Assembly (NCBI GenBank): GCA_963824885.1
Contig: CAWGQN010000005.1
Span: 124,001 to 188,000, forward strand
From: CAWGQN01 sp963824885
GTDB taxonomy: Bacteria > Actinomycetota > Actinomycetes > Actinomycetales > Microbacteriaceae
Direction: 5' to 3'
Length of the DNA: 64,000 bases
The notes beneath the pieces were generated by a model. That model saw nothing but the letters and a program-made list of their open reading frames with translations, did no database searches and was not told the DNA's origin. A program made the position numbers and the translations under genes. How positions within the stretch are numbered: position 1 is the first letter of the stretch; the number at the start of each line of letters is the position of its first letter. Shown piece by piece: positions 26,891 through 33,565 of this stretch.

Positions 26891-27199
26891 CTACGGCAAC
26901 CCCCTGCGCCCCAGCTTGTTGATTCGCTTTTCAAGCCGTACCCTCGTTCTGTGCAATTTCGCGAAACTTCTCATCCCCTTAAGGATGGTTTGCCCTCCCT
27001 GTTCTAGGGAGGGCAAACCTCTCAACGATAGTTCGAGATTGATATCCGAAGCGGTCTTCTTTTCCTTTTTGCTGTTCTCGATGATTTCGTTCGATGCTCT
27101 TACTTCTTCAGAGTTGTAGGGGTGATTGTCAATCTCAACATTCACAAAGTCAAGCTTGCCCCTGAGAGTATCAAGGTCATCTTTACGGAACACTCTCAT
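26891..27199 (-). CDS. Small charged protein coupled to the secreted-protein gene
   Basis: No family recognised. The 102-residue soluble protein is rich in Lys, Arg and Glu, with no signal or membrane segment and probable helices around residues 1-50 and 73-95. The ATG directly follows the TGA of the upstream gene (TGAATG), with GGGGAGG as ribosome-binding site inside the end of that gene, so translation is coupled. A cytosolic partner of a secreted toxin-like protein (immunity) is possible. A perfect 14-bp inverted repeat lies inside the coding region. Confidence 0.6.
   Translation of the reverse strand: MRVFRKDDLDTLRGKLDFVNVEIDNHPYNSEEVRASNEIIENSKKEKKTASDINLELSLRGLPSLEQGGQTILKGMRSFAKLHRTRVRLEKRINKLGRRGLP
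26988..27020. repeat. Perfect 14-bp inverted repeat inside the small gene
   Basis: GGTTTGCCCTCCCT (26988-27001) and AGGGAGGGCAAACC (27007-27020) are perfect inverses around the 5-nt spacer GTTCT. The mRNA of the minus-strand gene would form a very stable hairpin mid-gene. No T-run follows on either strand, so a simple terminator is not evident. Confidence 0.75.
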
Positions 27200-28138
27200 T
27201 CACCTCCCCAATACGCATCGCAGTGCGGCAAATCCGCCAGCGGCAAGGATGGCCCCTGGCGAACCGCCTTGAGCAATCCTGGTGATTTGTGGACCCGAAA
27301 GGCCGAGGGCCATCAAACAACGCACTACCCAGGGCGCTAGCCAAATCGGGTCCGCAACGACTGGATACGCGACAGTGTTGATATTTACGTGTTCAACGTT
27401 TTGAATGAGCCTGTTTCCATCAATTTCGTAACGTGTAGGAATATCCTTGCCGTTTGCGTCTTTAGCCCATGCAGGAGCAACCACTGCCGCGATGGTCTCG
27501 TCAGTATTTACAATTACGGCGCCACCGCCATCAGCAAGCTCGAGACGTTGGCCAAGCTCCGCCGTCACGTCATACGTGTACTGGGAAGGAGCATCCTGGT
27601 TGGCAATCGTAGTCAGCATTTGCACGCCAAATTAGGTCGGGATTACGGCGTTTGCACTCAAGCTAGGCGAAGGGAAGACCACCGTCCCGTCATCGAGTTT
27701 TTGTGCGAAACCAGCAGCTCCCGCGTGAGGCAATCCGACAGTCAACCGAGACCCATCAGGATTCGAAATTCGGACACCCTTGGTGGGGTCCGTCGGTACC
27801 TCAATCGTGACGCCGTTATCGGTAGCCGCTATTGCTGCTGATTCTTGCGTAGATGTTGACGAGATGGCATCAAATACGACGCTATTAGCTACTCGGTCCA
27901 CATTTTTGAGCGAATTTTCCACATCACGAGCAAACACTGGGCTAGTGATGCCTGCCTGATCTGTCAGGTTGTCAATCCAGGTATTCGAGCTGTTTCCCCA
28001 CGGGCCGTTGCCTGTGATTCGATTCTCATCGCTGCTTACCTAGCGATCCTCGGCTAAAGCCGGGGATGCGGCAGCGATTCCTGCACCAGCGGTGCTGAAA
28101 AGGACGATTGCCGCCAGAGTGCTTCGCATTGTGCTCAT
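27200..28138 (-). pseudogene. Secreted protein gene interrupted by two in-frame stop codons
   Basis: One frame of 313 codons runs from the ATG at 28138 to the TGA at 27200, broken by TAG (28042-28040, straight after a signal peptide ending SPALAEDR) and TAA (27634-27632). No frameshift occurs, and the translation reads sensibly across both stops. Coding content: signal peptide, a polar region, a beta-rich middle (GTVVFPSPSL, then QMLTTIANQDAPSQYTYDV), the segment PTRYEIDGNRLIQ, AYPVVADPIW, and a hydrophobic C-terminus with two cysteines (VRCLMALGLSGPQI, LRCVLGR). YPVVADP-type secreted proteins with variable tails are common in Actinobacteria, from memory. Probably a decayed gene. Confidence 0.72.
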
Positions 28139-28339
28139 GTTGAGACCCTTTCTGTTGTGAAGAGGGCAAGACTTCTGGGCCTCAGGATAGCGAGAGTTCA
28201 CCGACCGACGCGTGTGGTCATTGTGGGGGACTTCGTTCGCGTCCTGACGCATGCGAATTCGTGGTCTGGGGCTGCTGAGGTTTTTGTTGACTGCTGATCT
28301 CTGAGGGCCGTGTTGGTTCTTGGTGGAAAGATGTGTGTC

Positions 28340-28627
28340 ATGTCTAAGCCTTACCCGATCGAATTTCGTTGCGATGTTGTTGCGGTTGCTCGAAGAAATG
28401 AAGCGTCGTTGTCGCAGGTAGCGAAGGATTTCGGAATTTGCGATGCGACGTTAGCGACGTGGTTGAAGCGAGCTGATATCGAGGACGGTGTTCGTCCGGG
28501 TATTACCGATGCTGACGCTGCCGAGATTCGTCAGATGAAGAAGCGGATGCGTTTGCTTGAGCAGGAGAACGAAGTTCTTCGGCGGGCTGCCGCGTATTTG
28601 TCGCAGGCGGGGTTACCAAAAAACTGA
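28340..28627 (+). CDS. IS3-family transposase OrfA (DNA-binding)
   Basis: A 95-residue helix-turn-helix protein (VAVARRNEASLSQVAKDFGI, then TLATWLKRADIEDG) followed by a leucine-zipper-like coiled coil (MKKRMRLLEQENEVLRRAAA) that mediates OrfA/OrfAB pairing. The ATG at 28340 gives the standard N-terminus MSKPYPIEF. The stop TGA (28625-28627) shares one base with the orfB ATG. A slippery A AAA AAC sits directly before the stop. Confidence 0.93.
   Translation: MSKPYPIEFRCDVVAVARRNEASLSQVAKDFGICDATLATWLKRADIEDGVRPGITDADAAEIRQMKKRMRLLEQENEVLRRAAAYLSQAGLPKN
28618..28624 (+). promoter_or_regulatory. Programmed -1 frameshift heptamer A AAA AAC
   Basis: The heptamer AAAAAAC is in the correct orfA phase (codons CCA AAA AAC TGA). 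Slipping back one base reads CCA AAA AAA CTG ATG and enters orfB. This is the established way IS3-family elements produce the OrfAB fusion transposase. Confidence 0.85.
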
Positions 28628-29502
28628 TGTACCCGCTCGTGAGAGAGCTTGCCGCTGCCGGTGCCCGAATCAGGGTGCCGGTGGCGGTGACGTGTCGGGT
28701 TTTGAAGTTCTCGAAGCAGGGGTATTACCGGTGGGTGCGCACCCCTGTCAGTGACCGTGCGTGGGACGACGCTCACGTGACCAATGCGGCGGTGGATGTT
28801 CACCGTGATGATCCGATGTTCGGTTACCGGTTCATTGCTGACGAACTCGCCCAACGGGGCTTCGCCGTCTCGGAACGGCGCGTGTGGCGCCTGTGTTCGC
28901 AGCAGAAGCTGTGGAGCATGTTCGCGAAGAAACGCGGAAGAAACCGCACACCCGGTCCGCCCGTGCACGACGACAAAGTCAAGCGAGTATTCACCGCAAC
29001 AGCAGCGAACGAGCTTTGGTTGACCGACATTACGGAGCACCCAACGCAAGAGGGAAAACTGTATTTGTGCGCGGTCAAGGATGTTCACTCCAACCGGATC
29101 GTCGGGTACTCCATCGACACACGGATGAAAGCATCACTAGCTGTTCGGGCCGTCCGAATGGCAATCCAACGCCGCAACCCGATACGAACAGTGGTCCACT
29201 CGGACAGGGGGTCCCAATTTCGTTCGAAAACGTTTGTTCGCACGCTCAAGAACAACGGGCTCGTCGGATCGATGGGAAGGGTCGGTGCGTGCGCTGATAA
29301 CGCCGCAATGGAATCGTTTTTCTCGCTGCTGCAAAACAACGTCCTGAACACCCGGCGTTGGCAGAACCGGGAAGACCTCCGCCTCGCGATCATCACGTGG
29401 ATTGAAGCCACCTACCACCGCAGGCGCCGACAACGCGCCCTCGGGAAACTCACACCCATCGAATACGAGACAATAAAACCAGCCGCCACCCAGGCGGCCT
29501 AA
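28627..29502 (+). CDS. IS3-family transposase OrfB (DDE integrase domain)
   Basis: A 291-residue catalytic part. An HTH_21-like segment (DDPMFGYRFIADELAQRGFAVSERRVWRL) precedes the rve integrase core with the DDE residues: Asp in LWLTDITEHPT, Asp in VVHSDRGSQF, and Glu in NAAMESFFSLLQNN. The C-terminal HRRRRQRALGKLTPIEYE is typical. It can start at the ATG overlapping the orfA stop or be made as an OrfAB fusion by frameshifting. No disruption is seen. Confidence 0.95.
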   Translation: MYPLVRELAAAGARIRVPVAVTCRVLKFSKQGYYRWVRTPVSDRAWDDAHVTNAAVDVHRDDPMFGYRFIADELAQRGFAVSERRVWRLCSQQKLWSMFAKKRGRNRTPGPPVHDDKVKRVFTATAANELWLTDITEHPTQEGKLYLCAVKDVHSNRIVGYSIDTRMKASLAVRAVRMAIQRRNPIRTVVHSDRGSQFRSKTFVRTLKNNGLVGSMGRVGACADNAAMESFFSLLQNNVLNTRRWQNREDLRLAIITWIEATYHRRRRQRALGKLTPIEYETIKPAATQAA

Positions 29503-29616
29503 ACCAAAAAGTCAACAAAAGCTACAGCAGCCCCTCTAACGTCGGGAACCTGCGTCTCTCGACGGTTCAATGACCCGCATCGCGACACCGCGTGTGCGTG
29601 TGGGTAGGCTGCGATT

Positions 29617-30621
29617 ATGTCGTTTCGTGCCCTGGTCGTTGATCGCTCGACTGATGCCTCCGACCCTGACAAGCGAACGACGACGCTCAGAACTCTCAAT
29701 GACGCGGATTTGATGCCGGGCGACGTCATGATTGACGTCGAGTTTTCGAGTGTCAACTTTAAAGACGCGCTCGCGATCACGGGCGACGCGGCGATGGTAC
29801 GCCACACTCCCTTAATCGCGGGAATCGACCTTGTCGGCACGGTCGCCTCATCAACGTCGCCGCGTTGTGTCCCGGGTGACCGCGTTGTTCTCAACGGAGA
29901 CGGGATTGGCGAATCGGTGCACGGAGGTCTCGCGGAGCGTGCTCGCGTGCGAGCCGATGCTCTCGTGCACCTCCCCGACTCGGTGACCTCTGTTCGGGCC
30001 GCAGCAATTGGCACGGCGGGTTTCACGGCGATGATGTGCGTGCTCGCACTTGAGCGCCTCGGCGTCGGTGCGAGTGGAAGACCCGTGCTCGTCACGGGCG
30101 CTTCTGGTGGTGTCGGGTCTATTGCGGTAGCTCTCCTTGCGGCGCGTGGCTACCGGGTCACCGCGCTGTCGGGTCGAGTCGCCGAGCAGGGCTCCTATTT
30201 GCGGTCGCTCGGCGCGGATGAGGTGGTTGATCGATCAGCACTGTCGGCATCTGACAAGCCTCTTCAAGACCAGCGATGGGCCGGTGTTGTCGACACGGTC
30301 GGAAGCACGACGCTCGCGCGAGCCCTGTCTCAAACGCAGCGTGACGGGGTGGTTGCCGCGTGCGGACGCGCTCAAGGAATCGATTTGCCGGCGACCGTCT
30401 TGCCGTTCATCCTTCGAGCCGTGACGCTCGTCGGTGTCAACTCCGTCGAGGCGTCGTTGCCACTTCGCGAACGGGCGTGGTCGGCGCTGGCCGCCGAGCT
30501 CTCCCCAGACCTGCTCGATTCGATGACGACCGTTGTTCCGCTTGCCGAAGCACCGACGGTCGCCGCGCGGCTTCGTGCCGGTCGCGTGCGAGGCCGCACC
30601 GCCGTCGACGTTCGCGCGTAG
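29617..30621 (+). CDS. Acrylyl-CoA reductase-like NADPH:quinone oxidoreductase (YhdH/AcuI family)
   Basis: A 334-residue zinc-free medium-chain dehydrogenase/reductase. Seen are SSVNFKDALAITG and IAGIDLVGTV in the N-terminal GroES-like domain and VTGASGGVGSIAVALLA, the NADPH-binding loop, at about 166. The C-terminus has the YhdH/AcuI pattern GVNSVEASLPLRERAWSAL. Members reduce acrylyl-CoA to propionyl-CoA. The real substrate here is unknown. It is monocistronic, with the IS3 element ending about 80 bp upstream, so its promoter region may have been altered. Confidence 0.88.
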   Translation: MSFRALVVDRSTDASDPDKRTTTLRTLNDADLMPGDVMIDVEFSSVNFKDALAITGDAAMVRHTPLIAGIDLVGTVASSTSPRCVPGDRVVLNGDGIGESVHGGLAERARVRADALVHLPDSVTSVRAAAIGTAGFTAMMCVLALERLGVGASGRPVLVTGASGGVGSIAVALLAARGYRVTALSGRVAEQGSYLRSLGADEVVDRSALSASDKPLQDQRWAGVVDTVGSTTLARALSQTQRDGVVAACGRAQGIDLPATVLPFILRAVTLVGVNSVEASLPLRERAWSALAAELSPDLLDSMTTVVPLAEAPTVAARLRAGRVRGRTAVDVRA

Positions 30622-30633
30622 GAGCCGGGGTGG

Positions 30634-31155
30634 TTATCTGAACGCGACGGGTGTCGGCGAGTTCGAAATATCGATTCCATTCGTTTTCGCGTGGATTGCA
30701 AAGCGCCCCCGCACCGTCGACGTGAACGTCACGGCGCACGCCCCCTCGGCGTCGGTCGTGCACGTTGACGCCGAAAATTTCACGCCCGGCGGAGCCTCGA
30801 ACGTCACGATCACGCCCGGGACGCTCTCGAAATAGTCGAAATTGCTCGAGTGTATTCGCGCGGTATACGACGCGCGACCGTCGGCCTCCATGGGAGTGGT
30901 CTCGGCAAAACCCTGAATAATCTCGTCTTCCGACGAATCGGTAATGATCAGGACCGAATTCGTTCCATTCGCGAGTTGTGGACCCACTGCGTGTGCCGAC
31001 TCTCCGGGTGTTGCGGTGATCAATGAGATCGGCAGCATCAAAAGGAGCGCAGCGTGTGCTCGAACACGGCGGGTGCCGTGCGAGCACACGCGCTTGCCTC
31101 CACGACTATCGACCCGGAAACGTTTCACGAATGTGGCAAAATCACTCGTTTGCAT
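30634..31155 (-). CDS. Secreted single Ig-like (Big_1-type) domain protein, copy 1
   Basis: A 173-residue protein from the ATG at 31155, preceded by AGGAG. The basic N-terminus and a hydrophobic stretch ending GESAHA (about residues 34-56) form a signal sequence. One immunoglobulin-like domain follows, with the invasin/Big_1-like pattern VTFEAPPGVKFSASTCTTDAEGACAVTFTS: two cysteines nine apart, probably a disulfide. There is no sortase motif or C-terminal anchor. A paralogue lies directly upstream. Such domains usually occur as tandem repeats in large surface proteins; a lone domain is odd. Confidence 0.72.
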   Translation of the reverse strand: MQTSDFATFVKRFRVDSRGGKRVCSHGTRRVRAHAALLLMLPISLITATPGESAHAVGPQLANGTNSVLIITDSSEDEIIQGFAETTPMEADGRASYTARIHSSNFDYFESVPGVIVTFEAPPGVKFSASTCTTDAEGACAVTFTSTVRGRFAIHAKTNGIDISNSPTPVAFR

Positions 31156-31378
31156 ACGGATCGCGCTCCTGACGATTAATAAAGAAAGTGGGTCCCTCAA
31201 CGATCATCCACGTCAGCTTCAGATGTTCTCTTTCATTCTTTGAACGACAGCGATCAACCACGCAGTTGAGCACGGTCACACGATGACGTCTGCCCCTATT
31301 TTACGCCCTGATCGAGGCGCGCTTCCGGTCAGAATGCTGAGCGTCGTGTGCAATTGATTTTTCATCCGGATGAGCACA

Positions 31379-31837
31379 TCACGAGTCAACGTCAGCAAAG
31401 ATGACCGGCGTCAGAGAGAGCCGAAAATTCGCGTCCCCAATGATTGCCCGAAGTCGCACCCGGCCGGCAACTGCCGAGGTGAATGTTACCGAGCACATCC
31501 CGCCGTGATCAGTGATGCACTGCCCCGCTGAAAATGCCACAGCGGGAACCGCTTGAAACGTCGCCGTTTCCCCCATCACAGCGTGCGGCCGTAATTCTTT
31601 TGTCGCGACCACGACCGTTGCGGTGAAAGCCGCCTCATTGTCAGCTGGGATCGCGTGAGTAGGCGTCACAAGCAGCCACGAATTGTGGATTTCCGGTGAT
31701 TGCGTCGCTTCCGCGTGCGACGAAGTCACCGGGCCAAAATTAAGAGTCAGCCCGAAAAAAATGGCGAGCACCCCCGCTCTGAAACGCCCGCGTTGCGCGA
31801 GAGACGGAATCTCCACGAATTCGTGTCGTGCCGACAT
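31379..31837 (-). CDS. Secreted single Ig-like (Big_1-type) domain protein, copy 2
   Basis: A 152-residue paralogue of the neighbouring gene, starting at the ATG at 31837 after a GAAGAAGGGG ribosome-binding site; the open frame further upstream is probably not coding. The signal sequence spans about residues 14-42 (cut near SSHAEA). The single domain keeps the pattern ATFQAVPAVAFSAGQCITDHGGMCSVTFTS. Both copies end in a TP-V-F strand. No anchor motif is visible, so the protein is probably secreted. Function unknown. Confidence 0.7.
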   Translation of the reverse strand: MSARHEFVEIPSLAQRGRFRAGVLAIFFGLTLNFGPVTSSHAEATQSPEIHNSWLLVTPTHAIPADNEAAFTATVVVATKELRPHAVMGETATFQAVPAVAFSAGQCITDHGGMCSVTFTSAVAGRVRLRAIIGDANFRLSLTPVIFADVDS

Positions 31838-32011
31838 TGCCCCTTCTTCCCCGAAAGAATCAGTCGCTCGTGCGTCCACGCGAAGTCGCGACGCGATGGA
31901 ACGCTTTTGTTGCGACCGCCCGAATGTAACAGCATCCGTTGTTGTGTGTCTATGATCGGTCACTCGTGAAAGAAGAACGGTGCGGTACTCCACGGGCGTA
32001 TCTCGAGTGGC

Positions 32012-33109
32012 CTAACGGCGCCGATAGATTCCGCTCACTGGACAATCGAACGGATCGCGCGCGGCAAGGCCAACGCGGTTGAGGTAGCGAACGACGATTG
32101 CGTACGACGCCGCGAGGTTCGTTTCTGTATAGAGGACTCCGAGATGACCGCAGTGCTCTTTTACGATCGCTTGAGCTCTCGCGAGGTGCGGGCGTGGCAT
32201 GTTGGGAAACAAGTGGTGTTCGACCTGAAAGTTGAGCCCACCGAGGAGCAGGCTCATGCCGAAGCCGCCTCGAATATTGCGCGACGTGAGCACTTGCCTG
32301 CTTAAGAAATCAACCTTGCTTCCCTCGGCAATGAGAGGCATGCCCTTGTGGTTGGGAGCGAATGAAGCCCCCATGTACACACCAAACACGGCGAGTTGCA
32401 CGCCTAAGAACGCGAAGGCCATCCCAACGGGCAGCATTGCGAACACAATCGCGACATACAGGCCAAGACGACCGCCGATAAGGGACAGTTCGATGCTGCG
32501 CCCTTCGAGCCGACCGGGTTGAAAAAGGGTCTTGATTGATCGAAAGTGCAAGTTAACCCCCTCGAGCGTGAGGAGAGGGAAAAAGAGATACCCTTGGCGT
32601 CTCGTGAGAAGCGCCAAAAAACCGCGTTGTTTTGCCGCCTCGGTTTCGGTAAATGAAATGGTATCTGTTTCGATGTCGGGATCTTTGCCGATCGTATTCG
32701 GATTCGCGTGGTGACGATTGTGCTTCGTCATCCACCACGAATAACTAATTCCCACAATTCCCGCGGCAATCAGTCGGCCGACGCGATCATTGTTGGGTCC
32801 GGATTGGAATACCTGCCGGTGAGAAGCCTCGTGGGCGAGAAAAGCGAACTGGGTTAAAACAACCCCCAACGCGCCGGCGATCAAGAGCTGGAACCACGAG
32901 TCGCCGAGCAAAACAAAACCGGCCACGCAGCCACCGAGGCTCAGAACCAGCGCGGCGAAAACTGCTCCGTAAAAGCCTCGGCAGCGCGCCAAGAGGCCGG
33001 CATCTCTCACGGTGCGAACGAGGGCCGAGTACGTGCTCACGGGTGAGACCGAGTTCGGCGCGCGAGTAAGAGTGGACCGCAGCTGCCCGGGAACGAAAGT
33101 GGAACTCAT
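32012..33109 (-). CDS. Membrane fatty acid desaturase
   Basis: A 365-residue diiron desaturase acting on membrane or acyl-CoA/ACP lipids (linoleoyl-CoA desaturase-like/DesA3 group). The three histidine boxes are present: HEASH (about 93), HNRHH (about 130) and QVEHHLFP (about 300). Two pairs of hydrophobic segments lie between them. Actinobacterial relatives introduce delta-9 or delta-6 double bonds, often for cold adaptation. The gene stands alone; the stretch to kdp (33110-33383) has no other gene. Confidence 0.92.
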   Translation of the reverse strand: MSSTFVPGQLRSTLTRAPNSVSPVSTYSALVRTVRDAGLLARCRGFYGAVFAALVLSLGGCVAGFVLLGDSWFQLLIAGALGVVLTQFAFLAHEASHRQVFQSGPNNDRVGRLIAAGIVGISYSWWMTKHNRHHANPNTIGKDPDIETDTISFTETEAAKQRGFLALLTRRQGYLFFPLLTLEGVNLHFRSIKTLFQPGRLEGRSIELSLIGGRLGLYVAIVFAMLPVGMAFAFLGVQLAVFGVYMGASFAPNHKGMPLIAEGSKVDFLSRQVLTSRNIRGGFGMSLLLGGLNFQVEHHLFPNMPRPHLARAQAIVKEHCGHLGVLYTETNLAASYAIVVRYLNRVGLAARDPFDCPVSGIYRRR

Positions 33110-33250
33110 GTGCGCCGCTCTATTCGATTGAATTCGCGTTCGCGTGGGGCGAATTCGTGACGTTCAATCAACAGTACACACGCCACCTGACCGGCACTCA
33201 GGAAGCAAGGGAAACGCGACATGGGGGAAATGAGCGTCGGGCACGTGTGA

Positions 33251-33302
33251 GCGGATCGTTAGGATGCGATCAAAAGGTGTTTGCGAATCGTTAGTAGGCG
33301 AT
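33251..33302 (+). promoter_or_regulatory. Direct repeats upstream of the kdp operon (candidate operator)
   Basis: GCGGATCGTTAGGATGCGAT (33251-33270) and GCGAATCGTTAGTAGGCGAT (33283-33302) match at 17 of 20 positions with starts 32 bp apart, about three helical turns. They lie 80-130 bp before the first kdp ORF. Tandem sites on one helix face suit a response regulator such as KdpE, but no consensus is known to me for this group. Confidence 0.4.
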
Positions 33303-33383
33303 TTTTCTCGCCCACGCGGGTGTCTACTCGGTGAATGCGCTTCGGGGCACTCGCTCCCGGCGACAAAAAATGTGTGTATCAGG

Positions 33384-33479
33384 ATGGAGATTCCTGTGCT
33401 TGATTTTGTCTACCTTTTAACCGTCGCGGTCGTTTTCGCGGTTATCGTTGTCGTCGCGTGGGGAGTCGAAAAGCTGTGA
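33384..33479 (+). CDS. Tiny membrane peptide preceding kdpF
   Basis: A 31-residue ORF that is almost entirely one transmembrane helix (FVYLLTVAVVFAVIVVVAWG) with a charged end VEKL. Its stop overlaps the kdpF GTG by 4 bp (GTGA), and AGG directly precedes the ATG. E. coli kdp has only kdpF at this place. From memory, similar peptides ending GVEKL occur before kdpF in other Actinobacteria, so it may be a second small Kdp subunit. The evidence is position, coupling and sequence type. Confidence 0.6.
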   Translation: MEIPVLDFVYLLTVAVVFAVIVVVAWGVEKL

Positions 33480-33565
33480 TCGTCATTGACACCATTGCGT
33501 TCGTGCTGGCTGTCGCTGCAGTCGTGTACTTGGTGTACGCCCTCGTGAAACCGGAACGATTTTGA
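33476..33565 (+). CDS. kdpF: K+-transporting ATPase KdpF subunit
   Basis: A 29-residue single-helix peptide that stabilises the KdpABC complex. The sequence ends in the family signature VYALVKPERF, and the start is GTG at 33476, overlapping the previous small ORF. The stop overlaps the TTG start of kdpA by 4 bp. The length matches known KdpF. Confidence 0.88.
   Translation: MIVIDTIAFVLAVAAVVYLVYALVKPERF

Larger units (their letters stand above)
28268..29534 (+). mobile_element. Complete IS3-family insertion sequence
   Basis: A 1267-bp element with 25-bp terminal inverted repeats, left 28268-28292 and right 29510-29534 (22 of 25 positions match; both begin GGGGCTGCTG and end GTTGACT). It is flanked by a 3-bp target duplication TCT (28265-28267 and 29535-29537). 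It carries orfA and orfB with a -1 frameshift signal. The element looks intact and recent. It sits upstream of the interrupted secreted-protein gene and the AcuI-like gene. Confidence 0.93.

Noticed and set aside
27389..27841. Plus-strand frame of 150 codons across the interrupted secreted-protein gene
   Set aside because: No ribosome-binding site or recognisable domain; the minus-strand frame has a signal peptide, coherent protein character and coupling to its neighbour.
28040..28042. TAG after the signal peptide read as selenocysteine/pyrrolysine or programmed readthrough
   Set aside because: TAG is not a selenocysteine codon, no pyrrolysine context is seen, and a second, different stop (TAA) occurs in the same frame; decay is simpler.
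9646..28267. Integrative element with att duplication at tRNA-Gln or tRNA-Leu
   Set aside because: I looked for repeats of the tRNA 3' ends downstream of each tRNA and found none, and no integrase gene is present; the tRNA link is positional only.
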